Assembly (NCBI RefSeq): GCF_041956535.1
Contig: NW_027192210.1
Coordinates: 504,021-568,020 of the forward strand
Reading direction: 5' to 3'
Length of the DNA stretch: 64,000 nt
DNA from: Calcarisporiella thermophila CBS 279.70
Lineage: Eukaryota; Calcarisporiellomycota
This document shows positions 26,218 through 34,721 of this stretch, piece by piece; position 1 is the stretch's first letter, and every line of letters begins with the position of its first letter. Position numbers and translations under genes: made by a program. The notes beneath the pieces are model-generated. The model ran no database searches, was not told where the DNA came from, and was given only the letters and a program-made list of their open reading frames with translations.

Positions 26218-27517
26218 ATGGCATCCAAACTATCCCAGTCAAGCAACCAAAATTCGTCTCAGGCGAAGCCCACGGCCGACGAGCAATATGGAACTCACAT
26301 TCGGCCCACCATGTCCACTCTTAGAAAATGGAGAAAGAAGACGCCAAGGCCAATAAAGTGCGTAGAGATTGTCTTTTTCATATTTTCATAGATGCAGAAA
26401 ATAACAGGGTATTGCTCTACCTATTATTCAACATAGCTGTTTTATGGCTTACCGCATGGACAAGCACCACGAAATTCTGGCCAAATATCCAGGGATGAAC
26501 AACAAAGAGATCAGCCGACTAGTTGGTGAAATGTGGCGCGTGGAACCCGAAGAAGTGAAGACGGAATACCGCAGGCGTGCAGAAGAGTCGAAAAGATTGC
26601 ACAAACTGAATTTTCCCGAGTATCAGTACCGACCAAAGAAGAAATCGGATGTTCAACGGACTGCACTGAATTCTCGAGAAATTTCGAACAGGACTTTGGA
26701 ACAACCGGAGTCTTACACCGAAAGCAAAAGGGTGCTTCATGGGGGAATAGGAAAGAGAAAAATAGAAAGAACTTTACTATGGAGGAAGACCCATGAACAG
26801 TGGGTATCAAAAAGAGTCACGGGTATTGAGGAGCCTGAGGTGGGCTTGAAACTGCCGATAGCGATGCGTATGAGAGGATCGAGCTCGGGAGCTGAATGGG
26901 GAAGATTGCACAATTCCACAGTCTCAACCACGAAAAGTGGCCTGTCTACAGGGGATGTTCAAACTGATATCTCTAACCTCTCACTCAGGCCTTCATATCA
27001 ACTCTGTGGTGGTGCAAACGGAATCACAAGCTGTGGCAGCGATTATATAGGCATGATACCGCTGCCAATTCAAATTACGCATTCGTTACCAGAGTTTTTC
27101 TATAGTTCGAATAGCTATAATGAAATGGAATCGAGGTTATCTCACATTGTCGACAAGCATAGAAATCTTCCCCACTGGCTGTCCGAGTTACAGAGAGGAG
27201 TATCGCATTCTGAACCACCGCCTACGCTACTAGATTTTGAGCATCAACCCACAGCCACGACTTGGACCCGAGCTAGTACAACCTTTAACACTGCACATGG
27301 GTTGTATAATTGGGATATATCCTTTCCACCTTTTAACGAAGAATTCCTGCTCGATTCGAGTCCAATGTGCCATCATTCTTACACCTCTTTTATAGAGAAC
27401 TTTTCTTCGGAATTATCTGGAGAGTATAAGGAGGCCCTTCTAGAGACTGAATTTTTCTCACCTGAAGAGTATCAACAAAAGCAATTCGAGTTGAGCTTTG
27501 AAGGAACACTGGGTTGA
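26218..27517 (+). CDS. MATA_HMG-type HMG-box transcription factor (mating-type-like)
   Basis: Two exons (26218-26357 and 26437-27517) join inside an Asn codon to give a 406-residue protein. The HMG box spans about residues 45-115 and begins RPINCFMAYRMDKHHEI; it continues NNKEISRLVGEMWR and ends in a basic EYQYRPKKK tail. This is the MATA_HMG subtype found in MAT1-2-1, zygomycete SexM/SexP and related sex regulators, which bind the DNA minor groove. An intron within the box is common in that family. The remaining ~290 residues are low in motif content, with acidic and aromatic segments toward the C-terminus that could be an activation region. The flanking triose-phosphate transporter and RNA helicase genes typical of Mucorales sex loci are absent from this window, so a role in mating identity is inference. 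Confidence 0.88.
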
Positions 27518-27636
27518 TATACATTTTGGTTGCTTATTTAAACTTGAGGGATGAGAGCATTTAGAAACCCATATTTTTGCATTTTCTCTTTCAATTCTTC
27601 TATGCTTCACTTTCTGTGCATTATAATAATATTATA

Positions 27637-27659
27637 ATCCGGGTAATTATTACCCGGAT
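27637..27659. terminator. palindrome downstream of the HMG-box gene
   Basis: Perfect inverted repeat with 11-nt arms (ATCCGGGTAAT and its complement) around a single central T, about 120 nt after the HMG-gene stop. It could form a hairpin in the transcript 3' region or be a binding site for a dimeric protein. The role is unproven. Confidence 0.35.
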
Positions 27660-27795
27660 CACTCCAACCTACTATCACGATACACTACATCGTTGAGAGG
27701 GATAGACGGATCATTTAGGGATCACAGAAACATCAAATCTATTTAAAAGAAGGAAATGCCGACTTGAAACTGTTCACTGTATGAAAATGAGAGCA

Positions 27796-27900
27796 TTATT
27801 TTTCATTTTCAAATCCGTCATTTCTTTCTGTAGTATAGACTTTAACAACGCTACCTGAGACGGTGCTCAGAAAAGCCAGACAGATTAGAAAGCTATTCAT
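27796..27900 (-). CDS. 34-codon secreted-peptide ORF, possible remnant of a cupredoxin-like duplicate
   Basis: The ATG at 27900 opens a 34-codon frame beginning MNSFLICLAFLSTVSGS, which looks like a signal peptide, and stops at 27796. The 20 nt from the start codon outward match the equivalent position of the cupredoxin gene at 28849 in 19 of 20 bases. An upstream 16-nt block with a TATA element (28013-28028) matches 15 of 16 bases of the block upstream of the cupredoxin gene (28983-28998). The body after the signal-like segment shows no similarity to a cupredoxin fold. It is either a decayed duplicate or a short secreted peptide gene driven by a copied promoter. Confidence 0.4.
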   Translation of the reverse strand: MNSFLICLAFLSTVSGSVVKVYTTERNDGFENEK

Positions 27901-28491
27901 CTCAATATATCAACGAGAACAGTTGAAACAATAGAAGGTTAGATTAGAAAGAAGAAAAAAAGGGTAAATAAAAAGTTTTCTTTAAAACAAAAGTTATCTG
28001 ATCGAAAGCTACCTTGTTCTTATATAATTCAATGAACAATTTTTAATATTAGCTTGGTTACAAGAGTTTTTTGAAATTATTATATCTATATTTATATCAA
28101 TAATATAGAAGAAACTATGATAACACCATTATTCTTTTGTTTTTTTCTGTGAAATAAACATTACTACTTCATTGAGTAGAATAGAGGGAGCATAGAGCTA
28201 ACAGCAATTTTCACAAAGTACCAATTTACTTAGAGGAGAGAAAACCGAAGTTTTACTATATCCATATCAATGTTACAGAAGAATCTTCAAAAAAATCATT
28301 AGTTGTTTTGACATTTATAAACTTTATCTTGTGTATAAAAGATCAATGTAGTAAGCGCAAGCCAACACCATATAAAATATTTGTTATACGAAGAGCAGAT
28401 AGTGTATTTAGCTTGAGAGCAAGACAAATTAAATGCTATGGATAGCTTTTACTAAACTATAACAAGTCAGTGTTTTTTATATCCATTTTTC
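27901..28491. other. AT-rich intergenic with shared-promoter block
   Basis: It contains the TATA block for the 34-codon ORF (28013-28028; TATATAAG on the minus strand at 28026-28019) and very AT-rich DNA. No further coding sequence is recognised. Confidence 0.35.
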
Positions 28492-28849
28492 TTATTGTAC
28501 AACTACCGTTCCCGTCATAGAAGGATGTAATGCACAGTGGTATGTAAATTCTCCAGGAGTTGTAAGCACACGGGTAAATGACACTATGGTAAAATATTCT
28601 TAAGCCAAAGCCTCTCACGTCTAGCTTCTATCTAGATAACTTACTTCCAGGACTTAATACTCCAGAGTCCCATCCCGGCCCATCGCTAGTGGCGGTATGC
28701 TCAGCATCGTCATTATTCGCCCATCTTACCGTGTCACCACTGTTTATTGTCACATGTTGGGGTACAAATTGGTAACCGTCCATTACAACTATATGATTTG
28801 CGGCTAAAACAACGCTCAGCGAAGCTAGATAGATTGGTAGGATTTGCAT
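28492..28849 (-). CDS. small secreted cupredoxin (type-1 copper protein)
   Basis: Two exons splice at GTAAGT to TTAAG. Exon 1 encodes a signal peptide (MQILPIYLASLSVVLA) and NHIVVMDGYQFVPQHV, TINSGDTVRWANNDDAEHT. Exon 2 encodes YFTIVSFTRVLTTPGEF, then TYHCALHPSMTGTVVVQ and TAA. The mature protein of about 92 residues has the full type-1 copper ligand set: His in AEHTATSD, then C-x3-H-x2-M in YHCALHPSM. This matches plastocyanin/amicyanin-like single-domain cupredoxins. Being secreted, it likely carries electrons or copper in the periplasm or cell wall. The exon-2 part is too short for routine ORF calls but is required to complete the copper site. Confidence 0.85.
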
Positions 28850-29238
28850 CTCAATATATCAACAAGTGAAGTTGCGACTTAAGGAAGATTACAAAAGATG
28901 ATATTAAAAAAATAAGGTAAAAGAATAGAGAGTATATACAGTAAGGTATTATAAATTAAAAATGCTCCTTGTAGAAACACTTCTTGTTCATATATAATGC
29001 GGCGAAATAGATCTTACATTAACACATGTATTTGGAAATAGTAATAGCCAGAATTTTTTGGCATTACTATTCCCAAAAATCAGAAAAGAATTAATTTAAT
29101 AGTAGATATTATCTACTATATCTAATAAACAGTCACTAATCCGATCTGAACTAATTCACTCATGTGGGGGAAATCGTGAAATCTTTAAGACCTAGGGAAA
29201 ATTTTTCTTTTTCTTCTTTCACGATAATTAAGGACAAA
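28850..29238. promoter_or_regulatory. promoter region of the cupredoxin gene and of RPS25
   Basis: A TATA element (TATATATG on the minus strand, 28996-28989) lies about 140 bp upstream of the cupredoxin ATG, inside the 16-nt block shared with the 28013-28028 copy. The right part should drive RPS25. A C/T-rich stretch (29205-29222) just before the RPS25 start is typical of ribosomal-protein leaders. Confidence 0.45.
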
Positions 29239-29881
29239 ATGGTGAGTGTAAAACATCATTAAAATGTATTAATGGATGGATAGATGGATGAAGAGATGGA
29301 TAAGGTGGATGGATGAATGGGTTGAATGAGTGTAAATGATGAAAAGGGTGTAATTATAAAGGAGTATGGATGGAATGATGCACGATGTGGACAGCTGATT
29401 TTTTTCATCTAACAATACTGAAATCTGCATCTCTTCTATTTTTATTAGGCCAAGAAGGAAGCCGCTGCTAAACCCTCTGGTGGTTCTAACAAGAACAAGA
29501 AGAAGTGGTCTAAAGGAAAGGTTAAGGATAAGGCCAACAATGCTGTCGTTTTCGACAAGGTCGCTTTCGATAAGCTGCACAAGGAAGTTCCTACCTACAA
29601 GCTCATCACCCAGTCCGTCCTAGTTGATCGGTTGAAGATCAACGGCTCCTTGGCCCGTATTGCCATCCGGGAGTTGGAAAACAAGGGACTTATTAGGCGG
29701 ATCTCGACCCACGGATCCCAGCTGATCTACAGTAAGTTCTTTTCTTTTTTTTCTTTTTTAATCCAAACCTAAGCACTTAATTATCTTCAATCTAGCTCGC
29801 AATACTGGTGTGGAGGATCTCGTTGTTGAGCCCACCGCAAAGGCTGGCAAAGGCAAGAAGGCAGCTGCTGAGGATGAGTAG
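29239..29881 (+). CDS. RPS25: 40S ribosomal protein eS25
   Basis: Three exons: the first coding exon holds only the ATG (29239-29241), followed by GTGAGT and a 207-nt intron ending TTATTAG. Exon 2 encodes [20 protein letters not shown], then [38 protein letters not shown] and [19 protein letters not shown]. Exon 3 encodes [18 protein letters not shown] and an Ala/Lys tail. eS25 sits in the small-subunit head and is needed for some IRES-driven and non-canonical translation. An intron immediately after the start codon is common in fungal ribosomal-protein genes and often aids expression. The length of about 118 residues is slightly above the usual ~105-110. Confidence 0.95.
29272..29330. repeat. 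imperfect GATG/GGAT microsatellite in RPS25 intron 1
   Basis: Interrupted tandem tetranucleotides (GGAT/GATG/TGGA register) across about 60 nt inside the first intron of RPS25. It is the clearest simple-sequence repeat in the window. Confidence 0.75.
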
Positions 29882-30469
29882 ATGCAGAACTACATTTTAT
29901 TCTTTTCTCTTGTGCAAATAAAACAATATAATCACGTACTGTCTCTTGCCTCGAAAAAGTATATGAATACGAATTATATCTAGTATGATTGTATCTGTAT
30001 CAGTGTTGCTCAGTATTCGCCACCAACGAAAAATAGTGAAGAGTTTAGGACGTAAACTGAAAGGCAGTATGTTGTATGTAAAATGGATACTAGCGCATGC
30101 AAATCATATATATCGATAAGTGCTTTGATATTTTTCTCCAACACATTTTGGAGCAGATAAAAGTGTAACCGAAAGTGCTTCTCTTAAGGGCACATTGGAC
30201 ACAAACAGGATATTCGATTTTTCTGATATTAGTTCACTTTAACTACAAGGCCTTGCTTGTGTTGCATAATATAAGAGGAGAGGAATATTAGTAGATAACA
30301 GTAGCTTGCTGTTTTATAGAAAACCTGGAGAATCATACAGCTTAAGAATTGTAAATGTAAAATTTAACGATCAAATGTGATTGTACTATAGAGAAATTAC
30401 AAAAGTCTTGGAGTAATTCTCAATGGAAGATGAATCTTTTTCTTTCATTGTTCACAACAAGATTCCAGA
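29882..30469. other. intergenic between convergent RPS25 and CSN9 genes
   Basis: AATAAAA near 29918 is a candidate RPS25 polyadenylation signal. The rest is AT-rich and shows no coding potential on either strand. Confidence 0.35.
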
Positions 30470-30795
30470 TTATTTTAGATCCTCGTCATCAAAATCATCT
30501 TCAAAGTCTATCGCAAAAAAAAAGCGAATTAGTTTTGTAAACGTAATCAGAAGCAACGTCAATTATCCACCATTATAGAAATCACTATGCACAATTCGCT
30601 CGTGTACCCTTGATATTCTGCCTATAATCTCATCACGACCGCTCACCATGGAAGAGGGAGTAGAATCCATCAGTTCATCCAGATCATCGGTGCTCATAGG
30701 ATCGAAATCTTAAATGAGGTTAGAAAAGTATATTAATATAATTGTATGAAAATGAACAAATATATATATATGGATTTACCTTCGATTTGTGACAT
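30470..30795 (-). CDS. CSN9: COP9 signalosome subunit 9 (CSNAP/CSN9 microprotein)
   Basis: Three tiny exons (30795-30780, 30708-30571, 30507-30470) splice in frame to a 63-residue acidic protein beginning MSQIEDFDPMSTDDLDELMD. The last 20 residues, from VHSDFYNDFEDDF through DDEDLK, closely match the C-terminus of animal CSNAP (pattern V-H-x-D-F-[FY]-N-D-F-E-D-x-F-D-D-D-D). That Phe/Asp-rich tail is the part that binds the signalosome, the enzyme that removes Nedd8 from cullins. Junctions are GTAAAT/TTAAG and GTGGAT/GATAG; the second donor is weak but is the one that creates the conserved tail. This gene is too small and broken for ordinary ORF detection. Confidence 0.85.
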
Positions 30796-31915
30796 TGATT
30801 AGGAGGAGAACGCGAATTATATGCTATCGAATTTATTATCTATTTTCTTTCCGTGTAATAAATGAACGTGTGACTTAATAATCAGTCAAATATGACTTGA
30901 TGTACATTCAAATTTCATTGTGTATATCTTGGTTATCTCGAAATAATAATAACAGGAAAAAAAAAAGGCCTACATGCGTTCTAGACTAGATATATTTTCA
31001 CTTTTATTAGAAGAAAACTGACATCAATTAAGTCCGGGTAACGGCTCAATAGAGCTCATTGTAATGAAAATATATTCTTATACAAATTCTTGAGTGAGAA
31101 TAAAAGGTATACGAAGCTCAGCCCCCCATAAAGAGGGTCTTGTCACAAAACAACTGTCATTAAACCCTCTTCCATACTATTAGGATATTGGATAAACCTT
31201 TTTAATGGCGTCAATACTATAAAACTGTGAAGATAGTCCATCCTTGCAAAGATGTCACCAAAGAACTGCAAAGGGGATTAAAACTCATCAGAAGTATTCA
31301 CAACCTCATACCAGCATAAACTAGAGAGAAAGGCATGGAGCGTAAAACACAATTGAAATAACGCACTCGCACTTGTTTGAGTGCCTTCATATACGGCACT
31401 TTTTGCCGAGTGTTCACCAATTTCCTTGACGCCATACCTTCAGATATACTTGTCTGATTCACTCAACATAAATATTCTATAATATAGAATACAAGGACAT
31501 ACTATGTTTTTAGGATATAACCGGTAGAGGGTGGTGGGTTGGCTCTTCTAGGGTAATCCTGTGGGTTCTTGTTAAGGCATCTTAGGGGTACAATGGGAAA
31601 TATTGAGAGCAGAAGCCCTTTATTGGTGGTTTAATGTAGTGTTAAATTTTGATTATGATGAAGAGTAAGAGTTTGCCTTCTTTAACTTCAATGGTTTAAT
31701 AAAGCTATTATGTAATGCACTTATGGTAGCTCACTGCCCAAAAAGACCATAATGTTTTTCATGTGACCTCATGTTGGATCGTTTAAACTTGCACAGTGTC
31801 CAGCATCCAAATCGAGTCATATTTGACTAAATAAAACAAAACACGTCACAATGCTAATAGCAAAACAACTATTCAGTACTATCTATTCAAGAAGAGTTTC
31901 AAAGACTTGCTGTCT
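30796..31915. other. long AT-rich intergenic stretch
   Basis: This 1.1 kb has no protein gene I can support. It holds a nested inverted repeat at 31364-31412 (outer arms CACTCG/CGAGTG, inner arms GTGCC/GGCAC), which could fold as an RNA. A non-coding transcript is possible but unsupported. Confidence 0.3.
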
Positions 31916-32047
31916 TTAGCTATTCTTTGTATGGCAAGATTGTAAGTCCTGCCAGAAATCTTCTGGATCTTCTTCAATAATGCCCGGTATAGCGAACCTC
32001 ATCAAATTGGGTTTATAGCGGATGCCAACTGGCATTGCACTGCGGCG
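31916..32047 (-). CDS. possible 3' exon of an unresolved small gene
   Basis: An open segment begins right after TTGTTTTAG, a good acceptor. It encodes RRSAMPVGIRYKPN, LMRFAIPGIIEEDPEDF, WQDLQSCHTKNS and a TAA. The composition is clearly protein-like against AT-rich surroundings. An ATG at 32035 would give a free-standing 39-residue product; otherwise it is the last exon of a gene whose upstream exon I could not find. The family is not recognised. Confidence 0.35.
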   Translation of the reverse strand, partial: RRSAMPVGIRYKPNLMRFAIPGIIEEDPEDFWQDLQSCHTKNS

Positions 32048-32422
32048 CTAAAACAAATACATGCAAAATAGGGCCTTGTTTCTGACATATTATGCCCTGA
32101 TCAAATGGCGTCAAATTTGGGAGACTTGGCATTCAATTCGTAGAGGATATAAGATATAAGAACTATAATAATGCTTGAGGATATGATACGATCCTATTCT
32201 CGGTCAGCTCTATCATTGAAATGAGCAATGCTCTTTCCGAATAATTAAGATAGGATATCTTGAATAATATGATAATCCGGTCTGTATAGCTCTGGGATTC
32301 TGAAGGATAATAAAGGATTTTGGAGAAAACATATATTTGAAATTGTTTTGGGTGTAGCAAGGTACATTTATGTAATTTTTCTAGTCTAACAATAACAGGG
32401 ATTAATACATAATGTACAACAC

Positions 32423-32890
32423 TTATTCCTTGAGTTTCTGGATGAGCTCCAGCGATGCTTTGATATGTCCTTGAATGTCCGTCATGGAGTTGAAATAGCC
32501 CTTCACAGTTCCATCGGGTCCGATGATATAGGTGGCTCTACCAGGTAGCAAGCCAAGCGTATTGGGGACCTGGAATGCCTTACGAGCTTCGCCCTTGGGA
32601 TCGGCCAACAACGTGAATGGGAGTCTCCGGTTAGATGCAAAGGCCTTGTGAGAGTCCACAGAGTCGGAAGAAATTCCAACGACCTCAGCTCCATGCTGTT
32701 GGAACACTTCGTAGTTATCCCTAAATGCGCAAGCCTGAGCAGTGCAGCCCGAGGTTTCGTCCTTGGGATAGAAGTAGATGACGGCAGATTTGCCGGCGAA
32801 GTCATCGACCAGGGTTACCTCCTTGCCGTCTTGGTTTTGAAGCTTAAGGCCGCGTGGAGCGGGCTTGTTGAGAAGGGCGTGGGAAGACAT
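32423..32890 (-). CDS. peroxiredoxin Q/BCP-type thiol peroxidase
   Basis: This AhpC/TSA-fold enzyme reduces hydroperoxides using thioredoxin. The core, from MSSHALLNKPAP, has the catalytic segment YFYPKDETSGCTAQACAF with the peroxidatic Cys and the resolving Cys four residues apart, the hallmark of the PrxQ/BCP class. It continues with VVGISSDSVDSHKAF and ATYIIGPDGTVKGYF. The frame is open upstream to Mets at 32968 and 33052, which would add an Arg/Ser-rich presequence (RQQLTRT) resembling a mitochondrial signal. I favour 32890 because a TATA element sits at 32999-32993, which would place the transcription start near 32970; the 32968 start cannot be excluded. It shares the region upstream with the divergent cyclin gene. 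Confidence 0.9.
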   Translation of the reverse strand: MSSHALLNKPAPRGLKLQNQDGKEVTLVDDFAGKSAVIYFYPKDETSGCTAQACAFRDNYEVFQQHGAEVVGISSDSVDSHKAFASNRRLPFTLLADPKGEARKAFQVPNTLGLLPGRATYIIGPDGTVKGYFNSMTDIQGHIKASLELIQKLKE

Positions 32891-32992
32891 GGTTCGAGTT
32901 AATTGCTGTCGAAAGATTAGCGAGGCGGGAGAGAGAGAAGGATTTTTGAAGAGTAAGGAGAAATGCATAGGTCGAGGAGAGCGATCCAAGGG

Positions 32993-32999
32993 TTTTATA
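32993..32999 (-). promoter_or_regulatory. TATA element of the peroxiredoxin gene
   Basis: TATAAAA on the minus strand, about 105 bp before the chosen ATG. Its position argues that the in-frame upstream Met at 33052 is not in the mRNA. Confidence 0.5.
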
Positions 33000-33401
33000 A
33001 ACCTCCCTGAGAAATACGCAGAACCATAGGGAAAGTTCTGTGCACGCGTCATATACGATTATTATCGGACTTTGATCGTTCGATTTTGAACACAGATTGA
33101 AGAGGAAAGTAATCATGTTTTTTGCGCGGGAGATTTTACCGAGAATCAATACGTCACAAGAGCAGTGCAGAATTTCCGGAGAGTCAGCCCTAATCTCTAC
33201 GCCCCCCTTATTTAGCCGATCCAAGCCGGAAGCAAGTTATCGGGTACCGCTGTGACATGTAATGTTGTGTGGTGGCGAAAAAATTTTTCTCACATAATAA
33301 GTTTTTCCCATTTTTTTTTTCCTGGTGAGAACACAAACCACCGCGCTCTTCTCTTTACCGCTCTCCATTCTGCTCTGTTCTCCACACTCTCACATGGCGA
33401 C

Positions 33402-34323
33402 ATGGCTAACTTGTTTGAGTTGGAACTCTTGGTCAAAGGCCCTATAACGGAGGACATGACAAGTAAGCGTTGCCTCTCGCTCTCTCCTTCCCATTGACTC
33501 TCTTGCGTTAACCCTCCATTCTCTTATTAGCGTACATCGCCAACATGGCTGCCCGTGTTCTGCCGTGTACTCCGGTGCGTTCTGCTGTCCTCCTTCCTCC
33601 ACTTCCAACTTTCCTCCGCATGCTTACCTGCCACATGCCCATCTCCAACGGCACCCTCTTCGCCACCCTCCCCCTACTCGACCGTCTATACCAACGCCTT
33701 CCTGCGGACGCGCACGGACTCGAATGCACTGCCCACAGGATTTTACTCGCGACGCTCATAGTCGCCAGTAAAGTAGTGAACGATACAGCACCTAGGAATA
33801 AAACGTGGGCGCGGGCTTGCCCATGGTTTGAACTCAAGGAGATTAATTTAATGGAAAGACAACTGCTCATGCTGCTCGTACGTGGTCTTATTCTTGCCAT
33901 TCCTCCCTCCTCAACGAGAGCATTTAACTTAATACCTCTTACGTTGACAACTCATAGGGCTATGATCTTAGCATAACCGAGTCGGACCTTCTACCCCACC
34001 TCTCTCCTCTTCTCCGCTTTTCCTTCGCCCTTCCACACTCTTGCACCTCGGGAAAGAAGCGCACAAGGCATCACCACCGCTCCATTCCACCCTCAGTCCC
34101 GCCCCCAAAGCAGCCTCTTCCCCCCATTCCGCGGCCTCCAAGGCCTGATACATGGATCGAGTCAATTACTCCTGAGGCTTCTGAGGAGGAAGATGCTGGG
34201 GCTAGGGTGGATACGCTGAGAGGTAGAACAAGAGAAAGAAGGTGGGAGGACACACGTGCATATATTACACCGCCTTCACCCTCGCCCCTCTCTGTCAACA
34301 ATAGCTCTGTGAATTTGATATAG
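33402..34323 (+). CDS. Pcl-type cyclin, second copy
   Basis: Three exons (33402-33462, 33531-33877, 33958-34323) join in frame to 257 residues. The cyclin box is visible: LPPLPTFLRMLTCHMPISNG, LPLLDRLYQRLPAD, HRILLATLIVASKVVND and INLMERQLLMLLGYDLSI. This is the Pcl1/2-like arrangement that partners a Pho85-type CDK. After the box comes a Pro/Ser-rich, basic tail without domains. An ATG at 33394 is out of frame; the one at 33402 joins the box. It is only distantly similar to the cyclin at 5918-6581 but shares the small first exon and the SK-[YV] motif. The tail contains S/T-P sites typical of unstable cyclins. Confidence 0.85.
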
Positions 34324-34721
34324 TAAATTATTTATTGTACATATTATCCTTTGATTTTTTTTAATATCTACTCTATCTATTATTTGTTGCTGTCCGTGTG
34401 TATCATTCATTTTCAATTGCCTCTTTCAACTTTGCTAGCTGTTTATTTGTTCGTTTTTTATTTTGTTTTTTCTTTGAAAGTGGAATTGAGAGGAGTTCTA
34501 TTGCCCTTGTCCTTGTTTTGCCTTCTATTTTCTCTCCCTCTAATGATCTTCTACTAACCTGTATATTAGTGCTTCTCTGGTTTATTCCAGCGGCTTTATT
34601 TCTATCTGAAACAGAAGGAATTCACAGTGATATTATTTGAATTAAATAATTACAAGTAATACAAAAATTGGGGAGAGGGGGATAAATGAAAGTTAGGAAT
34701 ACAAACTTCTGCGAGCCACGC
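34324..34721. other. T-rich intergenic between convergent genes
   Basis: It lies between the cyclin stop and the stop of the P-loop kinase-like gene. It is T-rich with no protein-like frame apart from hydrophobic frames created by the T-rich composition. Confidence 0.35.

Noticed and set aside
33052-33052. Upstream Met of the peroxiredoxin frame
   Set aside because: A TATA element lies between it and the core start, so this Met is probably not transcribed.
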